From: Acidulodesulfobacterium sp021802425
GTDB lineage: Bacteria; SZUA-79; Acidulodesulfobacterales; Acidulodesulfobacteraceae
Assembly: GCA_021802425.1 (NCBI GenBank)
Contig: JAJZXJ010000001.1
Coordinates: 62,001-126,000, forward strand
DNA length: 64,000 nt
Direction of reading: 5' to 3'
Shown here: positions 52,745 to 61,346 of the stretch, piece after piece
Numbering within the stretch: the stretch's first letter is position 1
Layout of the letters: each line of letters begins with the position of its first letter
Notes under the pieces: generated by a model
Told to the model about the DNA's origin: nothing
Databases searched by the model: none
Seen by the model: only the letters and a program-made list of their open reading frames with translations
Program-made: the position numbers and the translations under genes

Positions 52745-54846
52745 TGGCGAATCAAGCTGAATCCGTGCCTATTTCGGGTAATTTTATATTAAAGAACTCC
52801 GACATAATACTGGCTTTACTTTTTGTAATGGTAATCATCCTTATGGTTATACCGATAACCACATGGATGCTCGATATATTTTTAACTTTTTCCATATCTT
52901 TTTCTATAATCGTGCTTCTCGTTTCCATATATGTCCTGAGGCCCCTGGAATTTTCCGTGTTTCCCACAATACTTTTAGTTGCCACCCTGTTTCGCTTATC
53001 GCTCGAGATAGCCGCCACCAGATTAATACTCCTGTATGGGTATAAAGGATCGGACGCCGCAGGCATTGTGATTCAATCGTTCGGGAAGTTTGTGGTAGGC
53101 GGCAACTATGCGGTCGGTATTATTATATTTATTATTTTTATCATAATTAATTTTTTGGTTATAACAAAGGGCGCAACCAGAGTAGCGGAGGTTTCGGCCA
53201 GATTTACATTAGATGCCTTGCCGGGCAAGCAGATGTCCATCGATGCCGAACTTAATTCGGGTTTTATAACCGAGGAAGAGGCAAGAAAAAAACGGACGGA
53301 TTTGACAAAAGAGGTCGATTTTTACGGGTCGATGGACGGCGCAAGCAAATTTGTCAGGGGCGATGTAATCGCCGCTATAATCATAATAATCGTAAATATT
53401 ATAGGCGGCCTTTTAATAGGTGTCATCCAGCATCATTTATCCATACTAAGAGCGGCTTCAGATTATACCCTTCTTACCGTCGGAGAAGGGCTTGTTGCCC
53501 AAATTCCCGCTTTAATAGTTTCGACATCTAGCGGTATAATAATTACCAGAGCTACGAGGGAAAGCAATCTTTCGAAAGACTTTTCGTATCAATTTTTGTC
53601 TAATCCGAGGGCTTTATATACCGCAAGCGGCGTTCTTTTCTTTTTCGGCATTATTCCCGGGCTTCCGCACTGGCCTTTTATTCTTTTCGCAATACTTGTA
53701 GGATTAGTCGCATATTTAATATCTAAAGAAATGGGGAAAAAGAAGACCGAGTTAAGCAAAAAGGAGTTAGAAGATAGAAAGAGCATTCCCGAATCGCAAA
53801 TTATAGAGAGCGTTCTGCAAGTCGATATTCTCGAACTCGAGGTCGGTTACGGCCTCATATCTTATGTCGATGCTTCAAGAAACGGAGAGCTTTTGGAAAG
53901 AATTAAAGGCATTAGAAAACAGTTGGCGGGGGATTTAGGAATTATAGTTCCGCCTATTCACATTAAAGACAATCTCAATTTAAAGCCGAACGAGTACCTG
54001 TTTTTGATTAAGGGCGCCCCCGTGGCAAAATACGAAGTAATGCCGAATAAACTTCTCGCTATGAATCCGGGGAATGTAACAGAGAATATTCAGGGTATTG
54101 TTACAAATGAACCGGCGTTCAACCTTCCAGCTCTATGGATAGATGAAAGCCTGAAGCAAAAGGCGCAGATGGCGGGTTGGACGGTTGTTGAAATACCAGC
54201 GATTATAGCAACTCATATAGTAGAGATAATAAAGGCAAATGCGCCGGAACTTCTCACGAGGCAGGATGTTCAGAGACTTTTGGATATGCTTTCCTCTAAA
54301 TATCCGAAGATAGTCGATGACCTTATCCCGAATACCCTTTCCTTAAGCGCCGTTCAAACCGTTCTTGAAAATTTGCTTTCGGAGGGCGTCCCTATCAAAG
54401 ATATGCTTACAATCGTGGAGACGCTTCATAATTACGGTCAAAATATCAAAGACCCTGCCGCATTGACCGAATATGTCAGAGCCGCATTAAAAAGAACCAT
54501 AACCAAAATGGCTATGGGAGCGGATAATACCCTCAGGCCTTTAATACTGGGAAAGAATTTCGAATCGCTTATGATTAATGAATACAATAAAACAAAAGAG
54601 AAAGGGGGATACGCAGGGATCGACCAATCTTACTATAATAAAATAATTTCGGCCGTCAAAGAAGGGGTAAAAAAATCTGCCGAAACCGGCTTATCTCCCG
54701 TCGTATTAACCTCTCCCCAGATAAGATTGTTTTTAAAAAATATTTTAAACGAAATAGTTCCAGGGATAACGGTTATTTCATCCAATGAACTGTCGCCGAA
54801 TTCCAAAATTAAACCGTTGGGAAGTATAGAAATTTATGCAGATTAA
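52744..54846 (+). CDS. flhA: Flagellar export gate protein FlhA
   Basis: This 700-residue protein is the large export-gate subunit. It has about eight N-terminal membrane helices with DIFLTFSISFSIIVLLVSIY, the FHIPEP-type loop ARFTLDALPGKQMSIDAELN SGFITEEEA in two parts, and GLVAQIPALIVSTSSGIIIT. A cytoplasmic C-terminal domain of about 330 residues follows. The length is standard. It overlaps flhB and flhF by a few bases. Confidence 0.96.
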   Translation: MANQAESVPISGNFILKNSDIILALLFVMVIILMVIPITTWMLDIFLTFSISFSIIVLLVSIYVLRPLEFSVFPTILLVATLFRLSLEIAATRLILLYGYKGSDAAGIVIQSFGKFVVGGNYAVGIIIFIIFIIINFLVITKGATRVAEVSARFTLDALPGKQMSIDAELNSGFITEEEARKKRTDLTKEVDFYGSMDGASKFVRGDVIAAIIIIIVNIIGGLLIGVIQHHLSILRAASDYTLLTVGEGLVAQIPALIVSTSSGIIITRATRESNLSKDFSYQFLSNPRALYTASGVLFFFGIIPGLPHWPFILFAILVGLVAYLISKEMGKKKTELSKKELEDRKSIPESQIIESVLQVDILELEVGYGLISYVDASRNGELLERIKGIRKQLAGDLGIIVPPIHIKDNLNLKPNEYLFLIKGAPVAKYEVMPNKLLAMNPGNVTENIQGIVTNEPAFNLPALWIDESLKQKAQMAGWTVVEIPAIIATHIVEIIKANAPELLTRQDVQRLLDMLSSKYPKIVDDLIPNTLSLSAVQTVLENLLSEGVPIKDMLTIVETLHNYGQNIKDPAALTEYVRAALKRTITKMAMGADNTLRPLILGKNFESLMINEYNKTKEKGGYAGIDQSYYNKIISAVKEGVKKSAETGLSPVVLTSPQIRLFLKNILNEIVPGITVISSNELSPNSKIKPLGSIEIYAD

Positions 54847-56023
54847 AAGATACGAAGTTTTAGATATGCAGGATGCGATAGAACTTATAAAAAGAGACCT
54901 CGGGGAAGATGCCGTTATTATTTCCACAAGGCAGGTTAGCAGTTCAAACGACCTGGGTTTTTTCGGAAAACCGTTTTTGGAAGTCGTAGCTGCGGCAGAT
55001 TATAAAGATGAAGATCTAATACCTTCGAGGCAGAATAATAATTTTAATCAAAACCTTCTAAGCCCGTTATACGACGATATAAAATTTTTAAAAGACAACT
55101 TCGAAAGCATCGTGGAGGATAAGGTTCTATACATTTTAAATACAAAGTTTGAAGAGATTAAACAAAATATGGATGAAATTAAGTTTAATTTAAATTTATT
55201 AAAAGACGAAAAGACAAAAGTCAGGGAAAAAGAAAACGATTTACTTATGTATCTCGATAATCTTTCTTTCGATAGAAAAATATCTGCCAAATTAATAGAA
55301 ATATTTTTTAAAGATATTAAATTGACAAACTTCAAGTCCGAAGAAAAAATTAACTATTTTAAAAAGTTTTTTAAAAAAATAATCGAGAAAAAGGTAGAAA
55401 AGAAAAAGTTAACGCCTTTTATGGATAACAAAATAGTTATCGCCCTTGTCGGAAACAGCGGGGTGGGAAAAACTGCCACAGCCGCAAAGCTATGCGCTAA
55501 ATTCCTGTTTGAAAAAAATATGCATTTATCCGTATGCTCGCTTGATTCATTAAAAATGGGCGGATATGAAACATTAAAAAATTATGCCAAAAAACTTAAA
55601 ATAGATTTTGCGGCAATAAAAGATCCAGAAGACCTGAAAACATTTATTTCAGATTCTCCGTCCGATGTTATAATAATCGATACATTTGCGGTTAACCACA
55701 ACAGCGTTTTTCAACTGAATAATCTGGCAAAATTTTTGGGTGTGGAAGGCGGGAAAATTAAAGTGGAGCTTCTTTTGCCGGCGCAGCTTAAAAATGCGGA
55801 CGCTATCAGGACTTACGAATCGTTCAGGAATAAAGCCGGAGTGAATTCGATTATTATCACAAAGACGGATGAATCCCATTGTCTTGGCAATCTTGCGGAA
55901 ATATTTTTACTTACCGATTCAACGGTCGATTTTATTACAAAAGGAGGGAATGTTCCCGAGGATATCGAAGATGCGGCTGTCCACAATATTTATTCTTTAT
56001 TTTTCCCTTCGCCTAAATATTAA
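54836..56023 (+). CDS. flhF: Flagellar placement GTPase FlhF
   Basis: This 395-residue SRP-family GTPase places flagella at the cell pole. The start has MQIKRYEVLDMQDAIELIKR DLGEDAVIISTRQV in two parts, as in FlhF. The NG domain has the G1 loop VGNSGVGKTATAAKLCAKF and the G4 motif TKTDE. The linker of about 120 residues is a charged helix. It overlaps flhA by 11 bases and is followed by flhG, the usual partner. Confidence 0.94.
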   Translation: MQIKRYEVLDMQDAIELIKRDLGEDAVIISTRQVSSSNDLGFFGKPFLEVVAAADYKDEDLIPSRQNNNFNQNLLSPLYDDIKFLKDNFESIVEDKVLYILNTKFEEIKQNMDEIKFNLNLLKDEKTKVREKENDLLMYLDNLSFDRKISAKLIEIFFKDIKLTNFKSEEKINYFKKFFKKIIEKKVEKKKLTPFMDNKIVIALVGNSGVGKTATAAKLCAKFLFEKNMHLSVCSLDSLKMGGYETLKNYAKKLKIDFAAIKDPEDLKTFISDSPSDVIIIDTFAVNHNSVFQLNNLAKFLGVEGGKIKVELLLPAQLKNADAIRTYESFRNKAGVNSIIITKTDESHCLGNLAEIFLLTDSTVDFITKGGNVPEDIEDAAVHNIYSLFFPSPKY

Positions 56024-56065
56024 AATTAAAAAATAAAAAATTTAAATACTTTTAAGAATAAGATT

Positions 56066-56914
56066 ATGAAAAAGCAAAAAACTCAGAATAGCTATACAAA
56101 AATTATTTCTATAACCAGCGGCAAGGGAGGGGTCGGTAAAACTAACATAGTTTGCAATCTTGCATACTGTTTTGCCTCTATGGGCAAAAAGGTAATGATA
56201 ATGGATGCCGACCTGAGCCTCGGAAATGTTTCCGTAATTCTCGGTATTATTCCAAAATATAACATTTCTCAGGTAATTTACGGCGATAAACAGCTTAAGG
56301 ATATCATAATCTCCGATTCTAACGGCGTTCTGGTTCTTCCTGCTTCATCGGGCATACCCGAGTTATCCAATCTCTCAGAGCCGCAAAAAATTGCTTTAAT
56401 GTCAAGGTTCGATGAATTTGCCGGAGACATGGAGGGTTCGGGAGAGCCTATAGACATTCTTTTAATAGATACCGGAGCGGGAATTTCTTCGAATGTTTTA
56501 TATTTTAATCTTGCCGCAAGCGAAATATATGTCGTCGTGACCCCGGAACCTACATCGATAACGGATGCTTATGCGCTGATAAAGGTTTTAAGCTTGAAAT
56601 ACGGAGAAAAATATTTTCGGATTATAGTCAATAACGTTAAAAGCGAAAGGGAAGCTAAGGAGGTTTATAAACACTTAAGCCTTGTTTCCGATAAATTTCT
56701 TAATGTAACCTTAAATTATTTGGGGCATGTTTTGAATGACGAGAGTATTCCAAGGTCGGTTATTATGCAGAAACCGGCGTTAAGCCTTTTTCCAGATTCT
56801 AAATCGTCCGAATGTATTAAAAAATTGGCTTATAATATACTTTCTCAAAAAGATAATAAAATATCCAACGGCAATATCCAATTTTTTCTGAATAAACTTT
56901 TAAGGGCATTTTAA
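56066..56914 (+). CDS. flhG: Flagellar number regulator FlhG (MinD/ParA family)
   Basis: This 282-residue ATPase limits the number of flagella and works with FlhF. It begins with a polar sequence, then the deviant Walker A SGKGGVGKTNIVCNLAYCFA and MIMDADLSLGNVSVILG. LLIDTGAGISSNVLYFNLAA and VTPEPTSITDAYALIKVL follow. An amphipathic helix at the end would bind membrane. It is also known as fleN or ylxH. Its place between flhF and fliA is the common order. Confidence 0.93.
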   Translation: MKKQKTQNSYTKIISITSGKGGVGKTNIVCNLAYCFASMGKKVMIMDADLSLGNVSVILGIIPKYNISQVIYGDKQLKDIIISDSNGVLVLPASSGIPELSNLSEPQKIALMSRFDEFAGDMEGSGEPIDILLIDTGAGISSNVLYFNLAASEIYVVVTPEPTSITDAYALIKVLSLKYGEKYFRIIVNNVKSEREAKEVYKHLSLVSDKFLNVTLNYLGHVLNDESIPRSVIMQKPALSLFPDSKSSECIKKLAYNILSQKDNKISNGNIQFFLNKLLRAF

Positions 56915-56924
56915 TCTTTGTCAA

Positions 56925-57635
56925 ATGGAAAAAATAAATTTTAAATCAAAAAGGCTGATCGAAGAAAATTTTAACCTCGTAAACACGGTTGCAAACTTTA
57001 TGATGATAAGATTTAACGGAATCATAAACAGAGACGATCTTGTGGAATTTGGCATAGGGGGACTGATAGATGCCGCCGTTAAGTTCGATCCGTCAAAAAA
57101 TGATAACTTTAGGGTATATGCGATAACAAGAATAAAAGGTTCCATTTTAGACGGCATAAGAAAACTTGACTATATGCCGAGAAATGTCCGCGAGTTAGCA
57201 GGGAGGATAGAAAAGACATACTCCAAATTGGAACAAAAATTAGGAGAAATGCCCTCAGATGAAGAGGTGGCTCAAGAACTCGGTGTTAATTCGGAAGAAT
57301 TTAGCGAAATGCTATATAAGATAAGAGGAGCATCATTTCTATCCGATAAAGATTTTATCGGTTTTGACAAAGGGCGCGCCGAATCTATAGAAACAATGGA
57401 GAGCAAGGAACCGCAGGTTATAGACAGCCTTTTGATAAATGAGAGAAAAAATATTTTAAAGACATATATCGATATGCTTAGCGAGGTTGAAAAAAATGTA
57501 CTGATGATGTATTATTATGACGAATTAACCTTAAAGGAAATCGGAAGACTGCTGGATTTAACCGAATCCAGAATTTGCCAGATCCATTCTAAGGCAATAA
57601 TAAAATTGAGATCAAAATTAAAATCATATGAATAA
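56925..57635 (+). CDS. fliA: Flagellar sigma factor FliA (sigma-28)
   Basis: This 236-residue sigma-70 family factor drives late flagellar and chemotaxis genes. The order of regions is seen: region 2 (FMMIRFNGIINRDDLVEFGI GGLIDAAVKFDP and FRVYAITRIKGSILDGIRKL), region 3 (GEMPSDEEVAQELGVNSEEF) and region 4 (KNVLMMYYYDELTLKEIGRL, LDLTESRICQIHSKAI). It overlaps the HEAT-repeat gene by 8 bases. A partner anti-sigma FlgM is not in the window. Confidence 0.94.
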   Translation: MEKINFKSKRLIEENFNLVNTVANFMMIRFNGIINRDDLVEFGIGGLIDAAVKFDPSKNDNFRVYAITRIKGSILDGIRKLDYMPRNVRELAGRIEKTYSKLEQKLGEMPSDEEVAQELGVNSEEFSEMLYKIRGASFLSDKDFIGFDKGRAESIETMESKEPQVIDSLLINERKNILKTYIDMLSEVEKNVLMMYYYDELTLKEIGRLLDLTESRICQIHSKAIIKLRSKLKSYE

Positions 57636-59637
57636 ACAAGATAAACAAAGGGATCTGCTTTTTGCGGATAATGTCGATGTCGTTAGAAATGCAATCGATA
57701 ACATAGCAAAATACGGAACCATAAAAGATAAAAAACTCATAATCGATTTATTGGGATCGAGCAGCCCCGGCATTGTTGAATTTGCCGAAAATACCATTAT
57801 TAAACTGCAGGAAAAGGGGCTTATAAAAAAGCTGTTCGAGATTTCTGCCTCAAGCGGCAGCGGCATTAAAATCAGGTCTAATTCATTTGACGTTATAAAG
57901 CAAATTGCCATGAAGAACGGAAATTTTTTAACCGAATATTTTAATAAAAGCAAGGGTAAATATAACAGGATAATCTCTGAACTGATAAGATACGGCAATT
58001 TTATCCCTAACGATTATCCAAAAAGGATTTTGGTCAAGCTTTCAAAAGATAAAGACGAAATAACAAGGGCTAACGCGGTTGAATCGATAGGAATATTAAA
58101 ACTTAAACTTGACGGCGTACTGATAAAGGCGCTGGATGATACATTCTTTGTTTCGTCATCGGCTATTTTTTCCATAGGGGAAATAAGATTGAAAAGAGCG
58201 TTTCCAAGGTTGAAAGAATTATTTTTAAAATCCCGCGACAGGGTTATAAGAAATATAATAGTCGATTCTTTGGCGAAAATAGGCGGAAACGAAATATTAG
58301 ATTTTTTGTTAAATCTTCTCGGTAAAAATAATAGATATACGATCGATAAGATTTATATACTTAAAAGTTTATATAAAATATATGCGGCAGGTAATCGCAA
58401 AAAAAGCGGGGCAAAAGAGTCGCTGCTCCAAAAAATATCCAATTTAAACCTTAGAATTTCTATATCGTCTATAGAAGAGTATGAGGAAAAAGAGGCAATA
58501 GATTCTATCCTTTATTATTTTTCTTTGTTGAATCATAAAAAGTCGGAAAAGATGTTTAAATTTTTATTTGAATATTATGCTAAAAATGAGAATATCGATG
58601 AATTAGAATACCTTTACATAAAAAATATTCTTAAAAAGATTGCAAGACCCAAGTACATAATGAATTACATAAAATCGTTAAAACCGTCGTCCGATTTTAG
58701 TAAATATGATTTGCTGATAAATGTTTTATCAGAGATTTCACCAAGGGATATAATAAATCTTTTATATTTTTTTAAGGATAAAAAATTATTTTTAGAGGCA
58801 AAAATATCTCTTTTAATTTACGCGTGTTCGGTATTCTCGGATAAAAATTTTAGTTACAAAGCCGCTTTTTACGATATTATTCTTTACTATTTAAGCGATG
58901 AAAACGGTAATGTTAGAAAATCCGCAATTAATTTATCAAGATGCTCGAAAAGCGGCATTTACATAGATAAACTTTTTACTTTTCTTCTTAAGGAAAACCT
59001 CCCCGATGTAACCTCTGCGTTTATAAATACAATAGCCAATCTTTTAAGCTTTAAGCGAAATAAAAAATATTTTTATTTTTTTGCGGATAATCTATCGTTA
59101 AAGAACGATAAAATAATAGAATATTCGTTAAAAATACTCGAAGAGGCGAAATTATCACTAACCGATAATGAGATTTCGGATTTATATTCTAAATTTGCTA
59201 ATTTTAAATATGTTAAATCCATACCGTTAAAAAGACTGCTGGCGCGCGTTTTAAGAAAATACGACATGGCAAAATATAGTAGTACCATGTCTTTTTTACT
59301 TGATGAAAGCGACGAAGAAGTTAAATTTAACTATCTGGATTCCCTTTTTATATCGGGAATTAAAGACTTAAAACTTATACTAAAGGTTCTTAACTCCGGA
59401 AATTTCTCCGACGAATTCAGGTATAAAATAGTGGAATTAATCGAAAAATTAGGCGACCCGAAGAGCTTTGACTTTCTCGTTTTTATGCTTAATAAAGAAA
59501 AAAGTAAAATGGTAAAAATCGCCATACTGAGCGCCATTCATACTATCGATAAGGAAAAGGCGGCAAATATAATAAAAAAATATAATTCATCTAAAGATAA
59601 AGACTTAAGAAGCTATTCTTTAGAATTAATACAATAA
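57628..59637 (+). CDS. HEAT-repeat protein of unknown function in the motility operon
   Basis: This protein of 669 residues is largely helical, with HEAT-like units, such as FFVSSSAIFSIGEIRLKRAF, RDRVIRNIIVDSLAKIGGNE and SKMVKIAILSAIHTIDKEKA. It has no signal peptide or membrane segment. It is rich in Lys, Ile, Asn and Ser, like its neighbours. The gene overlaps the fliA stop and is followed by cheR, so it is in the same transcript. HEAT arrays are usually protein-binding scaffolds, and a link between sigma/export and chemotaxis is possible but unproven. I do not recognise a named family. Confidence 0.78.
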   Translation: MNKQDKQRDLLFADNVDVVRNAIDNIAKYGTIKDKKLIIDLLGSSSPGIVEFAENTIIKLQEKGLIKKLFEISASSGSGIKIRSNSFDVIKQIAMKNGNFLTEYFNKSKGKYNRIISELIRYGNFIPNDYPKRILVKLSKDKDEITRANAVESIGILKLKLDGVLIKALDDTFFVSSSAIFSIGEIRLKRAFPRLKELFLKSRDRVIRNIIVDSLAKIGGNEILDFLLNLLGKNNRYTIDKIYILKSLYKIYAAGNRKKSGAKESLLQKISNLNLRISISSIEEYEEKEAIDSILYYFSLLNHKKSEKMFKFLFEYYAKNENIDELEYLYIKNILKKIARPKYIMNYIKSLKPSSDFSKYDLLINVLSEISPRDIINLLYFFKDKKLFLEAKISLLIYACSVFSDKNFSYKAAFYDIILYYLSDENGNVRKSAINLSRCSKSGIYIDKLFTFLLKENLPDVTSAFINTIANLLSFKRNKKYFYFFADNLSLKNDKIIEYSLKILEEAKLSLTDNEISDLYSKFANFKYVKSIPLKRLLARVLRKYDMAKYSSTMSFLLDESDEEVKFNYLDSLFISGIKDLKLILKVLNSGNFSDEFRYKIVELIEKLGDPKSFDFLVFMLNKEKSKMVKIAILSAIHTIDKEKAANIIKKYNSSKDKDLRSYSLELIQ

Positions 59638-59670
59638 TTAATACGGTAAAAATTTTTAAAATAAAACCGA

Positions 59671-60513
59671 ATGGAATATCCAAACATTAATTTATCTGAT
59701 GAAATATTCTATAAATTAAAGAACTTAATATATGATATCTCAGGTATTTATTTTAATGAGCAAAAAAAATATCTCCTTGAAGCGAGGTTATCCAGAAGGC
59801 TTTCTATTTTAGATCTGCCAAACTTTGAAGATTATTATAATTATTTAAAATATTCGCCAAAAAGAAAATCTGAAATAAAGGAGCTTTTAAATAGTGTAAC
59901 GACGAATGAAACCAGTTTTTTCAGGGACTTGCCTCAACTTGATGTTTTTATAGATGTTTTAAAACAAATTGTTCCCGCTCCGAGCATTAATCCAAACAAA
60001 AAGATTAGAATATGGAGCGCTGGATGCTCCACGGGTGAAGAACCATATACTATTGCCATTATGATAAAAGAGAAATTCCCTTTTTCTAATGTAAAGTTTG
60101 ATATAATCGGTTCCGATATTAGCGAAAAGGTTTTGGATTCGGCAAAAAGAGGAGTATATAATAGTTATACTTTGCGCAACGCGAGCGAAAACATTATCGC
60201 TAAATATTTTAATAAAATAGACGACGATTCTTTTGCTTTAAAGGACGAAATCAAACATATGACAGGTTTTTACAATGTCAATCTTGTAGATGCGAAAGAA
60301 GTAAAAAACTTAGACATTTTTGATATCGTTCTTTGCAGAAATGTTATAATATACTTTGATGACGAGTCAAAGAAAATGGCCATTTCAAACATATACGAAA
60401 GTTTAAAAATAGGCGGGCATCTTTTTTTGGGACATTCGGAATCTTTACATTTTATATCTACATCGTTCAAATTGGTCGGTTTCGGAAAAACACCCCTATA
60501 CAGGAAAGAATAA
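59671..60513 (+). CDS. cheR: Chemotaxis protein methyltransferase CheR
   Basis: This 280-residue enzyme methylates glutamates of chemoreceptors using S-adenosylmethionine. It has the helical N-terminal domain (YLLEARLSRRLSILDLPNFE), the NETSFFRDLPQLDVF motif, the SAM-binding IWSAGCSTGEEPYTIAIMI and the later FDIVLCRNVIIYFDDES. The length matches CheR. The following response regulator begins immediately after the stop, with no gap. It pairs with cheB at the window edge. Confidence 0.95.
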   Translation: MEYPNINLSDEIFYKLKNLIYDISGIYFNEQKKYLLEARLSRRLSILDLPNFEDYYNYLKYSPKRKSEIKELLNSVTTNETSFFRDLPQLDVFIDVLKQIVPAPSINPNKKIRIWSAGCSTGEEPYTIAIMIKEKFPFSNVKFDIIGSDISEKVLDSAKRGVYNSYTLRNASENIIAKYFNKIDDDSFALKDEIKHMTGFYNVNLVDAKEVKNLDIFDIVLCRNVIIYFDDESKKMAISNIYESLKIGGHLFLGHSESLHFISTSFKLVGFGKTPLYRKE

Positions 60514-60888
60514 ATGAAAACGCTATATACGGTATTAATTGTCGAGGACTCGTTAGTTGTAATTAAGTTTTTATCGATTGCCTTTAAAAACGCGGGTTTT
60601 AAGGTGAAAACGGCTTCCGATGGTTATGAGGCTCTGGAAAAAGCCATTAAAGACGATATAAACCTGATAGTCACGGATTTAAATATGCCCGAGATGGATG
60701 GGATTACTCTGTTAAGCAGTCTTAAGGATAATTTATCGACCAAAAATATACCCGTTATTCTTATGTCCTCAAATATGCCGAGCGAAAACGAAATATCTAA
60801 AAGTTATGCTTTTTTGCAAAAGCCGTTTAATGATGAAAAAATAATAAACATTGCAAAAAAAGCAATAAAAGAGGTTTACGGCAGTTAA
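60514..60888 (+). CDS. Stand-alone CheY-like response regulator
   Basis: This 124-residue single receiver domain has the acidic pair Glu-Asp in LIVEDSLVVIKFL, the phospho-acceptor Asp about 55 in IVTDLNMPEMDGITLL and the Lys in LQKPFNDEK. No output domain is present. It starts directly after the cheR stop. It differs from the following cheY, so the operon has two receivers. It could be a second motor or phosphate-sink receiver, or regulate the HEAT protein. Confidence 0.87.
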   Translation: MKTLYTVLIVEDSLVVIKFLSIAFKNAGFKVKTASDGYEALEKAIKDDINLIVTDLNMPEMDGITLLSSLKDNLSTKNIPVILMSSNMPSENEISKSYAFLQKPFNDEKIINIAKKAIKEVYGS

Positions 60889-60934
60889 CCCGTTATTAAT
60901 GTTGTAATAATTTATAATTTAAAAGGTGCTGAAT

Positions 60935-61318
60935 ATGGCTTTGGATCTGTCGATGAAAATTCTTGTAGTAGATGATTTTTCCACCATGAGAAGGATTATT
61001 AAGAATATTTTAAAACAGATAGGTTTTGCGAATGTGGACGAAGCCGAAAATGGGCAGGTCGCCCTTTCAAAAATTGCGGACGGAAATTACGATTTTGTCA
61101 TTTCGGATTGGAATATGCCAGAAATGAACGGAATAGAATTATTAAAGAGCGTCAGAGCAAATGAAACAACAAAAGATTTACCGTTTTTAATGGTTACTGC
61201 CGAGGCAAAAAAAGAAAATGTGGTCGAAGCCGTTAAAGCAGGGGTTAACAATTATATCGTAAAGCCTTTTACGGCGGAAACCCTTCAGGAAAAGATTTCA
61301 AAAATATTTCCGGATTAA
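60935..61318 (+). CDS. cheY: Chemotaxis response regulator CheY
   Basis: This protein of about 127 residues is a single receiver with the motor-type pattern: MKILVVDDFSTMRRIIKNIL KQIGF, Asp about 58 in FVISDWNMPEMNGIELLKS, Thr in MVTAEAKKENVVEAVKAG and Lys in YIVKPFTAE. It closely follows E. coli CheY and would bind FliM when phosphorylated by CheA. The frame is open from GTG 60926. ATG 60935 is preferred. It is just before cheA. Confidence 0.94.
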   Translation: MALDLSMKILVVDDFSTMRRIIKNILKQIGFANVDEAENGQVALSKIADGNYDFVISDWNMPEMNGIELLKSVRANETTKDLPFLMVTAEAKKENVVEAVKAGVNNYIVKPFTAETLQEKISKIFPD

Positions 61319-61346
61319 CCTGAACATATTGCGGAGGCAATCGTTA

